Source: JAIBJN01 sp963748205
GTDB lineage: Bacteria; Actinomycetota; Thermoleophilia; Gaiellales; Gaiellaceae
Direction: 5' to 3'
DNA: 64,000 nt
Assembly (NCBI GenBank): GCA_963748205.1
Contig: CAVVIB010000012.1
Coordinates: 1-64,000, forward strand
Shown here: piece by piece, positions 44,438-53,818 of the stretch
Numbering within the stretch: position 1 is the stretch's first letter
Layout of the letters: each line of letters starts with the position of its first letter
Position numbers and translations under genes: made by a program
The notes under the pieces: generated by a model
Seen by the model: the letters and a program-made list of their open reading frames with translations, nothing else
Told to the model about the DNA's origin: nothing
Databases searched by the model: none

Positions 44438-45752
44438 TCAGTCGTCGAGCGTGGCGAGCAGCTCGCGCGCGCCGTCGCGCGAGGAGTTGAACGAGCTCCA
44501 CGGCTCCCGTTCCTCGAGCCGGATCGCGAGCGGCCGAAGAGCCTCGACCCGAAGGTGCGGAGGCAGCTCGGCGAGCGCGGGCGCGGCGTCCGCGCTGAGC
44601 TCCTGGAGATAGAAGAGGTCGATCCGGCCGGTCTCACGCCAGCGGTCGACGTTGCGCTCCGCCACCAGCTCGTCCGGGTTCGCGAAGGAGAAAGCAAGGA
44701 GCCCGAGCGCGGTGCCGACGACCACGATCCTGGCGAGGTTGCCGCCAACGGCGCGCACGAAGCCCGCGACGACCAGCAGCGCGAACAGCCCGCCCGAGCC
44801 AGACGGTGACCGCCTCGGCGAAGAGTCGCGACCGCGTGAGCCCGAAGGCCTCCTCGTAGAGCAAGAGCCGGTTGAGCGCCGAGGCGAGGACGACGATCGT
44901 CAGTGCGCAGAGGGCGCCCAGGAGGAGTCGCAGGGCGATCCGGTGCCTGCGCTGCGGCGTGGCGGCGAAGATGACCGACGCTCCGACGACGAGGAGCGTC
45001 AGGCCGGCCGCCGCGAGCAGCTGCCAGAACCCCTCACGGGCGTACTCGGCATACGTGACCCCGGCGGTCTCGAGGACGTGCCTGCGCCCCCCGAAGAGGA
45101 CCGTCAGCTGCACGAGCACGAAGGCGAGGAAGAGCGCGACGAGGAGGCCGAGGGCGATGCCCCACTCCGACGGCGCGAGCCTCCGGGTTGGACGCGGGAT
45201 GCTCGCGCGCACCGGCCCGCGGAAGGCGAGGGCGAGGCCGACGGCGGCGAGGAGGACGAGCGTGAAGGCGACGGCCTGGCCCGGCAGCGCGTCGAGGGAC
45301 GGGAGGGGCACGCCCTCGGCGAGCTCCGAGAAGACCAGGTCCGCGTGGACGAACAGCGCACCGAAGGGCACGACGAGGAGGCCGCCGAGCAGAGCGCCGC
45401 GGACGGCGGGCGCAAGCCCGGCGGGCACGCCCGGGGCGAGCGCGGGCGCGCGCGTGAGCCGGAGGAGCGGGCCGAGGGCTGCGACCGGTGTCAGGCCGCC
45501 GACTGCGGCGCACGCGAGGAGCCACGCCGCCGTCAGGTCGAGTGCGACCACCCAGTCGGCATCGAGGGCGGTGGGGACGGCCGCGAGCAGGAGCGCGAGC
45601 GTCCCGAGGACGACGCCTTGAGCACCGAGCGGATCCGAGGCGCGGACGGCGACGGCGACGAGCCCTGCGACGATCAGGACGCCGATCCCGAGCGGCTCCC
45701 CGGGCAGGAAGGCGGCCGCGGCCAGCGCCGCCGCCAGGGCGGCTGCTCTCAT
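44438..45752 (-). CDS. polytopic membrane protein, DUF4153/DUF4173 type (frameshifted)
   Basis: About 438 residues with ten or more helices (ALAAALAAAAFLPGEPLGIG, LLVVPFGALFVHADLVFSEL, GIALGLLVALFLAFVLVQLT, LLAAAGLTLLVVGASVIF). The middle ETAGVTYAEYAREGFWQLL is a signature of DUF4153/DUF4173 proteins. At about 44793 the frame changes from ...EAVTVWLG to GLFALLVVAGFVRAVGGN; the span is 3n+1, equal to one inserted C in CGGGCGGG. The soluble C-terminus (ERNVDRWRETGRIDLFYLQ) completes the family. The start overlaps the histidine kinase stop by four bases, so it belongs to the response regulator/kinase operon and may act with the sensor. Confidence 0.75.
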
Positions 45753-46747
45753 TGCGTCAGCCGGACGACGATGCGGCAGCCGTGCGGGTCAGCGTCTTCG
45801 GCCCGGATCGTCCCGCCGTGCAGCTCGACGATCCAGCGCGCGATCGCGAGGCCGAGCCCGCTGCCGCCCTCCTCGGAGGAGCGCGCCTGGTCGGAGCGGT
45901 AGAAGCGCTCGAACACGCGCTCGGCCTCGCCGGGCGGGATGCCCGGGCCCTCGTCGACGACCTCGAGCACCGCGTGCCCGTCCTCCCGGCTCGCCCTGAC
46001 GAGGACCTTGCCGCCCCGCGGCGAGTGGCGGACGGCGTTCGCGACGAGATTCGCGAGCACCTGGCGCAGGCGCTCCTGGTCTCCGTCCAGCTCCAGCCCG
46101 TCGGGCTCGGCGGCGGACACGATCCGGACGTCGCGGATCTCGGCACGAGTGCGCCACTCCTCGACGACGCCGTCGAGGAGCGGCGCGGCTTGGAAGCTCG
46201 AGCGCTCGAGCGGCACGGCGCCGGACTCCAGCCGCGAGAGGTCGAGGAGCTGCCCGACGAGGTTGCCGAGCCGCTCGACCTGCCGCAGCATGGCGTCGAG
46301 CGTCTTGCGGTCCGGCGTCTCGACGCCGTCGACGAGGTTCTCGAGCTTCGCCCGCAGCGCGCCGATCGGCGTCCGCAGCTCGTGCGAGACGTTGGCGACG
46401 AGATCTCTGCGCATCCGTTCGACGGCTTCGAGCTCGCCCGCCATCGAGTTGAACGCGCGCGCGAGGTCGCCGACCTCGTCCCGCGAGGTCGCGGTCACCC
46501 GGCGGCTGTAGTCGCCGCGGGCCATCGCCTGCGCGGCCGAGACCATCTCCCGCAGCGGGAACGTCATCCCGTGGGCGAGCACCTGCACCAGCGCGAGGGC
46601 GATCGCCACCGCCGCGACGCCGGCGATCAGAGGCGAGAGCCCGAGGCGGTCGCCGAGCCAGACCACGAGGACGGTGACCACCACCGCCGCGACGATGACG
46701 ACGCCGAGCTTGAGCTTGATCGAGCCGAGCGAGTCGAGCGGTCTCAC
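45749..46747 (-). CDS. HAMP-domain sensor histidine kinase
   Basis: A 332-residue inner-membrane kinase. Two adjacent helices (LGVVIVAAVVVTVLVVWLG and LIAGVAAVAIALALVQVLA) leave almost no extracytoplasmic loop, so it probably senses the membrane or works through a partner. HAMP follows (FPLREMVSAAQAMARGDY). The HisKA His lies in LVANVSHELRTPIGALR. HATPase motifs are VLANLVANAVRHSP (N box), VVDEGPGIPPGE (G1) and GSGLGLAIARWIVE (G2). It overlaps both neighbours by four bases: the OmpR-type regulator upstream and the DUF4153 protein downstream. Confidence 0.92.
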   Translation of the reverse strand: MRPLDSLGSIKLKLGVVIVAAVVVTVLVVWLGDRLGLSPLIAGVAAVAIALALVQVLAHGMTFPLREMVSAAQAMARGDYSRRVTATSRDEVGDLARAFNSMAGELEAVERMRRDLVANVSHELRTPIGALRAKLENLVDGVETPDRKTLDAMLRQVERLGNLVGQLLDLSRLESGAVPLERSSFQAAPLLDGVVEEWRTRAEIRDVRIVSAAEPDGLELDGDQERLRQVLANLVANAVRHSPRGGKVLVRASREDGHAVLEVVDEGPGIPPGEAERVFERFYRSDQARSSEEGGSGLGLAIARWIVELHGGTIRAEDADPHGCRIVVRLTQ

Positions 46748-47427
46748 GCGACGTCCTCCGTGTCGAGCGCGTAGCCGACGCCGTGCACGGTGCGGATCAC
46801 ACCGGGGCCGAGCTTGCGCCTGATCGAGCGCACGTGGGAGTCGACGGTCCGCTCGCCCGCCGCGACCCGGTGGCCCCAGACCTGCTCGAGGAGCCGGGCG
46901 CGCGCGAAGACGACGTGGGGCGACTGGGCGAGCCGGTGGAGGAGCTCGAACTCGGTGGGCGTGAGGTGGGCCTCGTGCCCGTCGCGGGTGACGCGGCGCG
47001 ACGCCGGGTCGACGACGAGCCCGCCTACCCGCACGGGCACGTCCTCGGCGGCCGGCGCGCGGCCGGCGCGGCGCAGGAGGGCCCGGACGCGCGCGACGAG
47101 CTCGCGCGAGCTGAACGGCTTCGTGACGTAGTCGTCGGCGCCCACGGCGAGGCCGACCTCGAGGTCGGTCTCCGAGTCGCGGGCGGTGAGCATGAGCACG
47201 GGAAGCTCCCGGTCGCGCTGGATGCGCCGGCAGACCTCGAGCCCGTCGATTCCGGGGAGCATGAGGTCGAGGACGACGAGGTCGGGGCGGAAGCGGCGGC
47301 AGAGCTCGACGCCGGCATGGCCGTCCCCCGCCGTCTCGACCTCGAACCCCTCGGCGCGCAGCCGCGCCGCGACCGAGTCGGCGATGGTGGCCTCGTCCTC
47401 GATGACCGCGATGCGCCGCTTCTCCAT
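46744..47427 (-). CDS. OmpR/PhoB-family response regulator
   Basis: A 227-residue DNA-binding response regulator, first gene of a three-gene operon. The receiver has the acidic pair in AVIEDEATI, the phospho-accepting Asp in LVVLDLMLPGIDGLEV and the Lys in YVTKPFSSRELVA. The C-terminal winged helix (about 130-227) contains LTPTEFELLHRLAQSP and RTVDSHVRSIRRKLG, RTVHGVGYAL. It would be phosphorylated by the kinase whose start overlaps its stop by four bases. The divergent lipoprotein gene 47586 begins 158 bases away and could be one of its targets. Confidence 0.92.
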   Translation of the reverse strand: MEKRRIAVIEDEATIADSVAARLRAEGFEVETAGDGHAGVELCRRFRPDLVVLDLMLPGIDGLEVCRRIQRDRELPVLMLTARDSETDLEVGLAVGADDYVTKPFSSRELVARVRALLRRAGRAPAAEDVPVRVGGLVVDPASRRVTRDGHEAHLTPTEFELLHRLAQSPHVVFARARLLEQVWGHRVAAGERTVDSHVRSIRRKLGPGVIRTVHGVGYALDTEDVA

Positions 47428-47585
47428 CCGTTCCCAGCCTAGGCGACGCCCGTGGAGAAGGCTTCGAGGCTGCGTGAAGATTTCGTGCAGCCGGCAGACG
47501 GTTGCCGAGCCGTTACACAGGCGAGTCGATGCGGTTACCGGCCGCTCATACCGTCGTTTCCAGACCCCACGAGCAGGAGGCGACG

Positions 47586-48293
47586 ATGAAGCTCAACCGA
47601 ATCATTCCCTTGCTGGCCGCGCTCCTCGCGCTCGGCGTGCTCACGGCCTGCGGCGCCGGCTCCGGCTCCGACCGCGAAGCCGAGCCGCCCGAGCCGCCCG
47701 CGGCCGCCCCGGCGCCCGCGCCGGAGGAGGACGCCGAGGATCCGGACGCCGATGACCCGGACGCCGAGCCGGTGGCCGAGACGCCCGCGCCGGTCGAGAC
47801 CGAGCCCGAGGAGCCGATTCCGCCGCAGCAGCCTCGCACGTGCAGGCCCGAGACCGGCGGGCAGGACGGCGTCTACACGAACCTCGTCGACGTCAGGGTC
47901 GGCTCGCATCCGGGCTACGACCGCATCACCTTCGAGTTCCGGGCGCCGAAGCCGAACCCGGGCGGCAAGGCGGGCATTCCGCGCTACGAGATCCGCGCGG
48001 CCCGGCCGCCCTTCACGCACGACGGGAGCGGCGAGCCGCTGGCCGTGAGCGGCAACGCGTTCGTCGACCTCGTCTTCCACGGCGCGACCGGCTACGACTT
48101 CGTCGACTACGAGCCCACGTATCACGGCCCCGAGGTGCTGCGGCCCGGGTTCGACATCCTCCGCGAGGCCGTGCGAAGCGGCGACTTCGAGGCGACGCTG
48201 GGCTGGGTGCTCGGCCTCGAGCGTCAGACGTGCTGGGACGTGTTCGAGCTGCGCAACCCCGACCGGGTGGTCATCGACCTCCCGAAGAACTAG
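47586..48293 (+). CDS. lipoprotein with AMIN-like domain
   Basis: A 235-residue lipoprotein. ATG 47586 follows AGGAGGCGACG. The lipobox is LGVLTAC. A proline/glutamate-rich linker (about 30-85, repeats of E-P-P, PAPAPEE) spans away from the membrane. The folded domain begins VYTNLVDVRVGSHPGYDRIT, includes FEFRAP, RYEIRAARPPF, and ends DRVVIDLPKN, the repeating beta pattern of AMIN-like domains seen in actinobacterial lipoproteins. It may bind cell-wall material. It is divergent from the response regulator operon and its stop overlaps the convergent kinase stop by four bases. Confidence 0.75.
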   Translation: MKLNRIIPLLAALLALGVLTACGAGSGSDREAEPPEPPAAAPAPAPEEDAEDPDADDPDAEPVAETPAPVETEPEEPIPPQQPRTCRPETGGQDGVYTNLVDVRVGSHPGYDRITFEFRAPKPNPGGKAGIPRYEIRAARPPFTHDGSGEPLAVSGNAFVDLVFHGATGYDFVDYEPTYHGPEVLRPGFDILREAVRSGDFEATLGWVLGLERQTCWDVFELRNPDRVVIDLPKN

Positions 48294-51043
48294 GAGCTAG
48301 GAGGCTTCGGCGTTCTCGCGCGCTTCGGCGGGAGGGGGCGGGGTGCGGCGACCTGATCGGTCGCCGGCAGCTCGAAGGAGAAGGTCGAGCCCGCCCCCTC
48401 CTTGGAGTCGACCCAGATGCGCCCGTCCATGCGCTCGAGCAGCTCGCTGCAGATGTAGAGCCCGAGGCCGGTGCCGCCGATCCCGCGCGTCATCTCGGGA
48501 TCGAGGCGGTAGAACTTCTCGAAGATGCGGGCCTGCTCGTCGGCCGGGATGCCGAGGCCCTCGTCGCGGACGTGGAAGCAGACCGCGCCGTCGCTCTCCT
48601 GCACGCCGACCTCGACGACGCCGCCGTCGGGCGAGTACTTGATCGCGTTCTCGACGAGGTTGACGAGCACCTGGCGCACGCGGTCGCGGTCCGCGGCGAC
48701 GTGCGGGATCTCGTCGGCGACCTCGGTCGCGAGCCTGATCCCCGGGGGCCGGTGCTCGCGGGCGGCGTCGACCACGCGCTCGATCAGGTCGGCGGGGTCG
48801 AACGGCTCCTCCATGAGGTCGAGGCGCCCTGCGTCGAGCTGGTTGGCGAGCAGGATCTCGTTGACGATCCGGTTCAGGCGCTCGGACTCGTCGACGATCA
48901 GCGAGACGAAGCGGTCGCGGCCCGCCTCGTCGAGCGCGAAGTCGTGGCGGCGGAGCGTCTGCGCGGCGCCATAGACGGCGGCGAGAGGCGTCCGCAGCTC
49001 GTGGGAGGCGGTGGCGACGAAGTCGGCCTTCAGCTCCTCGAGGCGGCGCGCGTCGGTCAGGTCGCGGAACGCGTAGACCGTCCCGCCGAAGAAGTCGACG
49101 CCCGAGATGGAGATCCAGCGCTCGCCGAGGCCGGTCTCGAGCGGGAAGGTCTCCGGCTGCACCTGTTCCGTGGCCGCGCCGATCGGGATGCGCTCGGCGA
49201 GCGCCTTCCAGCCGCCGATCGCCTCGGCTGCGGGCCGGCCGAGCACGCTGTCGGACGAGAGTCCGGTGATCGCCTCCGCGGCGGGGTTCCAGAGGCGGAC
49301 CGTGCCGGCGCGGTCGATGAGAGTGACGCCGTCGGCGACGTACGTGAGGACGCGCGCCGCGTCGGCGGCCTCCTCGACCTCGCGCGTGAGGCGGGCGTTG
49401 TCGACCGCGAGGGCGGCCATGCCGGCGAGGTCCTGGGCGGCGGCGAGGTCGTCGGCGCCGTACGAGCGGCCGTCCGAGCGGGTGAGAAGCGTGAGCGCGC
49501 CGAGCGCGCGTCCGCGGGCGCGGAGCGGGACGCACATGCGGGACTCCGAGAGCTCCGGCCGGCCCCGCCGGGCGACGTCGAGCGCGTCCGCTTCCGGCTC
49601 GGGGCCGGGCTCGGGCCCGGGCGGCTTGCCCGGCCCGGCGTGGGCGGCGGCGACACGCGTCGGATTGCCCTCCTCGTCGAGCAGGTCGACGAGGCACCAG
49701 TCGGCCAGGTCGCGTACGGCCAGCTCGGAGACGCGGCGCAGCGTCGCCTCGTAGTGGCGCGACGAGCCGAGGATCTCGCTCGCGCGCGCGAGGACGTCGA
49801 GCTTCCGCTGCCGGTCTGCCGCTTCGCCCGCGGCCGAGCGCTGCGCGGCCTGGAGGCGGTCGCGCTCCTCGCCGGCCTGCCTGCGCTCGCTCACGTCGAG
49901 GAGGAAGCCCTGGACGTAGAGGGGCCGCCCGTCGTCGTCGCGCACGGTGACTGCCTCGTCCTGCACCCAGACGACGCGCCCGTCGCGTGAAAGCATCCGG
50001 TACTCGGTGCGGAGGGGCGCGGTCGAGGCCGACGTCTCGTCGATCTCGCTCGTCACCCGTTCCCGGTCCTCCGGGTGGACGAGCTGGAAGTAGAGCCCGG
50101 GCTGTGCCAGCCACTCGTCGGGCGAGTAGCCGAGCATGGACGACACCTGCGGGCTGATGTAGAGGCACTCGCCTCGCTGGCCCAGCGGGTGGACGTAGGT
50201 GACCGTCGGCAGCTGCTCGGTCAGCGCGCGGTACTTGGCCTCGATCTCGCGCCGTCGCGCGTCGATCCGGCGCGACTCGCCTACGTCGGCGGCGATCAGG
50301 AGCGCGCGTGGCGCGTCCTCCTCGTCGTCCTGGCCGAGCGGCGCAACGGTCAGCGAGACGGCGATCTCGTCTCCGCCCAGGCGCCGGTGAGAAACCGTCG
50401 GAATGTGGAGGTGCTCGCCGGCGTGCACGGCCACGAGCGCGGGTGCGACGACGTCCTCTCCGCCCAGGATCGAGAGGGGGCTCCCGACAGCGTCGTCGGC
50501 GGTGTAGCCGTAGAGCTCCTCGGCGCCGCGGCTCCAGCTCACGATCGTCCCCTCGGCGTCGACCGCGACGATCGCTTCCGAGCTCGCATCGCGCACGGTG
50601 CCCAGCTCGCGGGCGAGGTGCGCCCGGGCCCTCGCCGTCCGGCGTCGAGTCGTCGACAGCCAGCCGGCGAGAGCGCCGACCGCGAGCCACGCGGGGAGTC
50701 CGATCAGAGGCGGGAGGTCGTCCTGGGAGACGAAGAAGTAGTGAAATCCCCAGCCGGCGGCGGCGACGGCGAGGCCGCTCCAGACGCCGCCCACGGCGCC
50801 TGCGAGCGCGGCGATGAGGATGCCCGCGGCGACTGCGATGCCCGGGTGGTCGTCCGGCCAGCCGCTCGGGATATAGACGGCAGCCTCGAGAATGACCCCG
50901 ATCGTGATCGCGGCCACGCGACGCGTTTGCGCGGAGGGGCTGGCCGCAGCCCTCTTCAGGGCTTCCATCTGACGCACGCGTGAGTGGTTCGGCTCTGCCG
51001 TGTCGGCTCCTTCCCCCCGGGCAGACTGCCGGTCCCGCGCCAC
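48290..51043 (-). CDS. large membrane sensor histidine kinase (DUF4118-like, PAS-PAS-GAF-PAS)
   Basis: A 917-residue kinase. Four helices near the N-terminus (ITIGVILEAAVYIPSGWP to LPAWLAVGALAGWLS) look like the KdpD-type DUF4118 module. Then come a PAS at about 150-260 (VRDASSEAIVAVDAEGTIVS), a second PAS at 285-400 with a PAC tail (VTYVHPLGQRG, VHPEDRERVTSEID), a GAF at 430-570 (VLARASEILGSSRHYEATLR) and a third PAS at 575-690 (VADGVTLIDRAGTVRLW). HisKA is FVATASHELRTPLAAVYG. HATPase has LVNLVENAIKYSPDGG, DEGLGIPADE and GTGLGLYICSEL. No cognate regulator is directly adjacent; the receivers at 53-54 kb are the nearest candidates. Confidence 0.9.
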   Translation of the reverse strand: MARDRQSARGEGADTAEPNHSRVRQMEALKRAAASPSAQTRRVAAITIGVILEAAVYIPSGWPDDHPGIAVAAGILIAALAGAVGGVWSGLAVAAAGWGFHYFFVSQDDLPPLIGLPAWLAVGALAGWLSTTRRRTARARAHLARELGTVRDASSEAIVAVDAEGTIVSWSRGAEELYGYTADDAVGSPLSILGGEDVVAPALVAVHAGEHLHIPTVSHRRLGGDEIAVSLTVAPLGQDDEEDAPRALLIAADVGESRRIDARRREIEAKYRALTEQLPTVTYVHPLGQRGECLYISPQVSSMLGYSPDEWLAQPGLYFQLVHPEDRERVTSEIDETSASTAPLRTEYRMLSRDGRVVWVQDEAVTVRDDDGRPLYVQGFLLDVSERRQAGEERDRLQAAQRSAAGEAADRQRKLDVLARASEILGSSRHYEATLRRVSELAVRDLADWCLVDLLDEEGNPTRVAAAHAGPGKPPGPEPGPEPEADALDVARRGRPELSESRMCVPLRARGRALGALTLLTRSDGRSYGADDLAAAQDLAGMAALAVDNARLTREVEEAADAARVLTYVADGVTLIDRAGTVRLWNPAAEAITGLSSDSVLGRPAAEAIGGWKALAERIPIGAATEQVQPETFPLETGLGERWISISGVDFFGGTVYAFRDLTDARRLEELKADFVATASHELRTPLAAVYGAAQTLRRHDFALDEAGRDRFVSLIVDESERLNRIVNEILLANQLDAGRLDLMEEPFDPADLIERVVDAAREHRPPGIRLATEVADEIPHVAADRDRVRQVLVNLVENAIKYSPDGGVVEVGVQESDGAVCFHVRDEGLGIPADEQARIFEKFYRLDPEMTRGIGGTGLGLYICSELLERMDGRIWVDSKEGAGSTFSFELPATDQVAAPRPLPPKRARTPKPPSS

Positions 51044-51151
51044 GATGGCATCACCCTTTCGAGTTAGGCCGCACTAACGGTGCCTGGAGGCAATGCCGAT
51101 GTACGAAAACCGACAAAGATCCTCCAAAACACCCTCTTCTAGGAGCAAGCC

Positions 51152-51847
51152 ATGTCGACCGACAGCATGCGAACGTTCGAAGAGGCTCCCTGGATCAGCC
51201 TCTTGCCCAACCATGAGCGCGCCGCACTCGAGCGCGTGGAGGCCGATCCGGAGGGGGAGGAATGGGCCGCGCTCGTGGCCGCGGACCGGACACTGGAGGA
51301 CGATTTCTCGCGGCCGGGCCGCTCGTCGCGCTTGCTCGTGCCGCTCGCTGTCGGCGGGCTCCTCGCGGCGATACTCCTGGCCCTCGACCCTTCAGGAGCG
51401 GTCGATCGGGGTCGCGCCGCGGGTGGGTCGAGCGCGACCGGCTCGGGCGAGGTCGCAGCTGTCACCGAGGTGCCCGAGCGGAACCGGGTCGTGCTCGCCT
51501 CGAGCGCCTCTCCGGCCGCAGCGGGCGTGACGGCGCCTACAAGCGCGGGCAAGCCGAGCGCCGGAGGCGGAAGCCCGTCCAAGCCTCAGAAGCCTCCCGC
51601 CGGCGGCGGTGGTGGCGGGACCCAGACGCCGCCGCCCGGCTCGACAACGCCTCCCGGCGGCCAGGTCTCGGTGCCGGGCATCGAGGTACCGTCCGTCCAG
51701 GTGCCGCCGATCACGGTGCCGCCCATCCAGGTCCCGGGCGTGCAGCTTCCGCCGGTGCAGACGCCTCCCATCTCGCTCCCGCCGGTTCAGCTGCCGCCGT
51801 TGCAGCTCCCGCAGCTGCCGCCTCTCCTTCCTCCCCCCGGGCAGTAG
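51152..51847 (+). CDS. single-pass membrane protein with proline-rich repeat tail
   Basis: A 231-residue protein behind TAGGAGC. Residues 1-60 are an acidic cytoplasmic segment (PWISLLPNHERAALERVEAD, WAALVAADRTLEDDF). One helix (LLVPLAVGGLLAAILLALD) follows at about 63-82. The outside part is Ala/Ser/Gly/Pro-rich and ends in about 12 tandem Pro-hydrophobic units (VPPITVPPIQVPGVQLPPVQ, continuing LPPVQLPPLQLPQLPP), likely an extended polyproline-II rod. The layout, a short cytoplasmic domain plus one helix, is like anti-sigma factors, and it converges with a membrane-anchored sigma factor gene. Partnership is inferred from position only. It is divergent from the large kinase. Confidence 0.6.
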   Translation: MSTDSMRTFEEAPWISLLPNHERAALERVEADPEGEEWAALVAADRTLEDDFSRPGRSSRLLVPLAVGGLLAAILLALDPSGAVDRGRAAGGSSATGSGEVAAVTEVPERNRVVLASSASPAAAGVTAPTSAGKPSAGGGSPSKPQKPPAGGGGGGTQTPPPGSTTPPGGQVSVPGIEVPSVQVPPITVPPIQVPGVQLPPVQTPPISLPPVQLPPLQLPQLPPLLPPPGQ

Positions 51848-51866
51848 CCCGCGGGCCCGGCAAGGG

Positions 51867-51894
51867 AGGAGGCGGTCTAGAAAGACCGCCTCCT
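51867..51894. terminator. 12-bp perfect hairpin between convergent genes
   Basis: AGGAGGCGGTCT pairs with AGACCGCCTCCT across AGAA, 19 bases past the stop of the proline-rich protein gene. A second, weaker hairpin (GGGCGG / CCGCCC) follows near 51910. Confidence 0.7.
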
Positions 51895-52044
51895 GTGGGG
51901 AGAGTGGGCGGCCGGGATAAACCGCCCTCGGATCACGTCTTACAGAGCGCTTGCGGCCAAGCCTGCTCAGCGTGATCCTCTTTCCAAGGAAGCCGCCGGC
52001 GCAGGAAACTTGCGCCCCGATTAGACCGGTTCGAGGCGGGTCGT

Positions 52045-53151
52045 TTAGGGGAGGTCGAGCTTCGGCACCTTGACGTCCACCACCGGCTTCAGCGTCTCGG
52101 TGAGGGGTGCCGTGACCTCGTCCACGATGTCGTTCGCGCGCTGCTCCAGGTCCTCGACGAGGGGCGAGGTCGGGAGGGACGACGTGATGCCGCCGAGCGT
52201 CGCGTCGAGGTCGACCGGCTGCACCGGCGGCGTGACCGCGGGCTTCGTCCCGGGCGTGGGAGCCGGGACGCCGGCCGTGGGCTTCGGCTTGGCGGACTTC
52301 GGGTCGACGAGCGGAACCGACGGCTGCCCGACGACGGGAGCCGTCGCCGGCGCGACCGCGGCGGGGGCGACCGTGGCGGGCTTCTGGGCCGGGCCGGACG
52401 CGGGGTGCGGCGTGTCTCCGGCGACTCCGCCGAGCCCGATGCAGACGACCGCGGCCGTCGAGGCGGCGATGCCGGCGACCTTCGCGCCCGAGCCGATGCC
52501 GAGGAGCGACTTGAGCGCGGAGGCGAGCGAGGCGAAGTCCAGTGCGAAGGTGCCTGTGCGCCGCTTGCTCGGGAGCGTCTGGTGCTCGAGGCGCTGGGCG
52601 AGGGACCGCCGCGCGCGGAAGATGAGCGTCTCGACCGCCGAGCCCGTCAGGCCGAGCTGCTGGGCGATCTCGCGGTACGAGCAGCCGCGCCACTCGCGGA
52701 GGATGATCGCGCGGCGCTGGAGGTCGGGCATGTCGGCGAGCGCTTCGTCGAGCCCGACGAGCTCCTCGACCGCGCCGTTCCGACCCGGCGCGACCTCCTG
52801 GAGGATCTGCGGGTCGCTCAGAACCTCGTGCTCCCGGCCGCGCCCGCGCGTGCGCGCGCGGCAGCGGCAGGCGTTCTGGGCGATCGTGAAGAGCCAGTTC
52901 GCCTCGAGCCGTGGGACGACGCCGCGCTCGAGCGCGCGCAGGACGAGCAGGAAGGTCGTCTGCGTCGCGTCCTCGGCCTCCTCGCGGTTGCCGAGCTTGT
53001 AGAGGCAGTAGCCGTAGACGCGGTCCTGGTAGCGCTCGTAGAGGGACGCCGCTGTGGCGGAGGGAGAAGCTTGGTCGCCCGAACGCTCGACTGGTGCGAG
53101 TGTCGGTGCTGGGGCGGCCTCCAACAGTGCTGGGGCTGTCTCGGCGCTCAT
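52045..53151 (-). CDS. ECF sigma factor fused to a transmembrane anchor and extracytoplasmic tail
   Basis: A 368-residue protein. ATG 53151 is chosen because GAGGAG lies three to eight bases upstream; an in-frame ATG at 53202 is less supported. Sigma region 2 is at about 35-105 (SLYERYQDRVYGYCLYKLGN, EEAEDATQTTFLLVLRAL) and region 4 at about 140-200 (LADMPDLQRRAIILREWRGC, YREIAQQLGLTGSAVETLI). After a linker, one helix (VAGIAASTAAVVCIGLGGVAG) is followed by ~110 Pro/Ala/Thr-rich residues and a final amphipathic stretch (LVEDLEQRANDIVDEVTAPL). An ECF with a membrane anchor should be held at the membrane unless cleaved. It converges with a proline-rich membrane protein. Confidence 0.8.
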   Translation of the reverse strand: MSAETAPALLEAAPAPTLAPVERSGDQASPSATAASLYERYQDRVYGYCLYKLGNREEAEDATQTTFLLVLRALERGVVPRLEANWLFTIAQNACRCRARTRGRGREHEVLSDPQILQEVAPGRNGAVEELVGLDEALADMPDLQRRAIILREWRGCSYREIAQQLGLTGSAVETLIFRARRSLAQRLEHQTLPSKRRTGTFALDFASLASALKSLLGIGSGAKVAGIAASTAAVVCIGLGGVAGDTPHPASGPAQKPATVAPAAVAPATAPVVGQPSVPLVDPKSAKPKPTAGVPAPTPGTKPAVTPPVQPVDLDATLGGITSSLPTSPLVEDLEQRANDIVDEVTAPLTETLKPVVDVKVPKLDLP

Positions 53152-53336
53152 TGACTCCTCACTGAATGTAGGTGAGGTCTTGCCTCTGGACAAGATGTTC
53201 AAACCCGCACAAGCAGAAATCCCCCGAATGCCCCGGTAGCGGGACGAAGGCCCCGCCGCAGCAAGGCGGGGTGGGGGGCGGCCGATCGTCGGGTCGCGGG
53301 ATTGCCGTGCGGCGCCCGCCGTTCCACGATGACGCC

Positions 53337-53744
53337 ATGGCGCAGACCATCCTTCTAGTCGACGACCACCGCAGCGTCCGCACCGCGGTCAAGGCGGTGC
53401 TCGAGCGGGCGGGGCACGACGTCCTCGTGGCGCCGAGCGGCGAGCGGGCCGTCGAGCTCGCCAAGGGCCATCCGGGCCCGATCGACGTGCTCTTGGCCGA
53501 TGTGGTCATGCCCGGCATGGACGGCTTCGAGGTCGCCCGCAGCGTCCGCCGGCTTCGACCGAGCGCCCAGGTGCTCTTCATGTCCGGGCACCTCGGGAAC
53601 GCCTACGCCGAAAACATGGCCCGAAGCGAGGGGTCATTCCTGCCCAAACCCTTTGCTGCAGCCGATTTGAGGCAGGCGCTGGACGGTGTCTCGGCCATGC
53701 AGGAGCCGCGTCCGCCGCCCGGCTCCGCTCACTCGACCGAGTGA
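53337..53744 (+). CDS. stand-alone receiver-domain response regulator
   Basis: A 135-residue CheY-like protein. The acidic pair is in TILLVDDHRSVRTAV, the phospho-accepting Asp in VLLADVVMPGMDGFEV, the conserved Thr/Ser in VLFMSGH and the Lys in FLPKPFAAADL. It has no output domain; the last 20 residues are a proline-rich tail. ATG 53337 is preceded by GC-rich DNA without a clear ribosome binding site. It is the first of four plus-strand signalling genes (53337-57160) and is the same kind of receiver as the one at the end of the hybrid kinase, so it may be a phosphorelay shuttle. Confidence 0.85.
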   Translation: MAQTILLVDDHRSVRTAVKAVLERAGHDVLVAPSGERAVELAKGHPGPIDVLLADVVMPGMDGFEVARSVRRLRPSAQVLFMSGHLGNAYAENMARSEGSFLPKPFAAADLRQALDGVSAMQEPRPPPGSAHSTE

Positions 53745-53818
53745 TTCTTCTGAAACCTGCGCAAGTTTCGGGCCGCCGCGGCCCCCTTAGGCATACACAC
53801 CGCGACAGGAGGTTCGAA

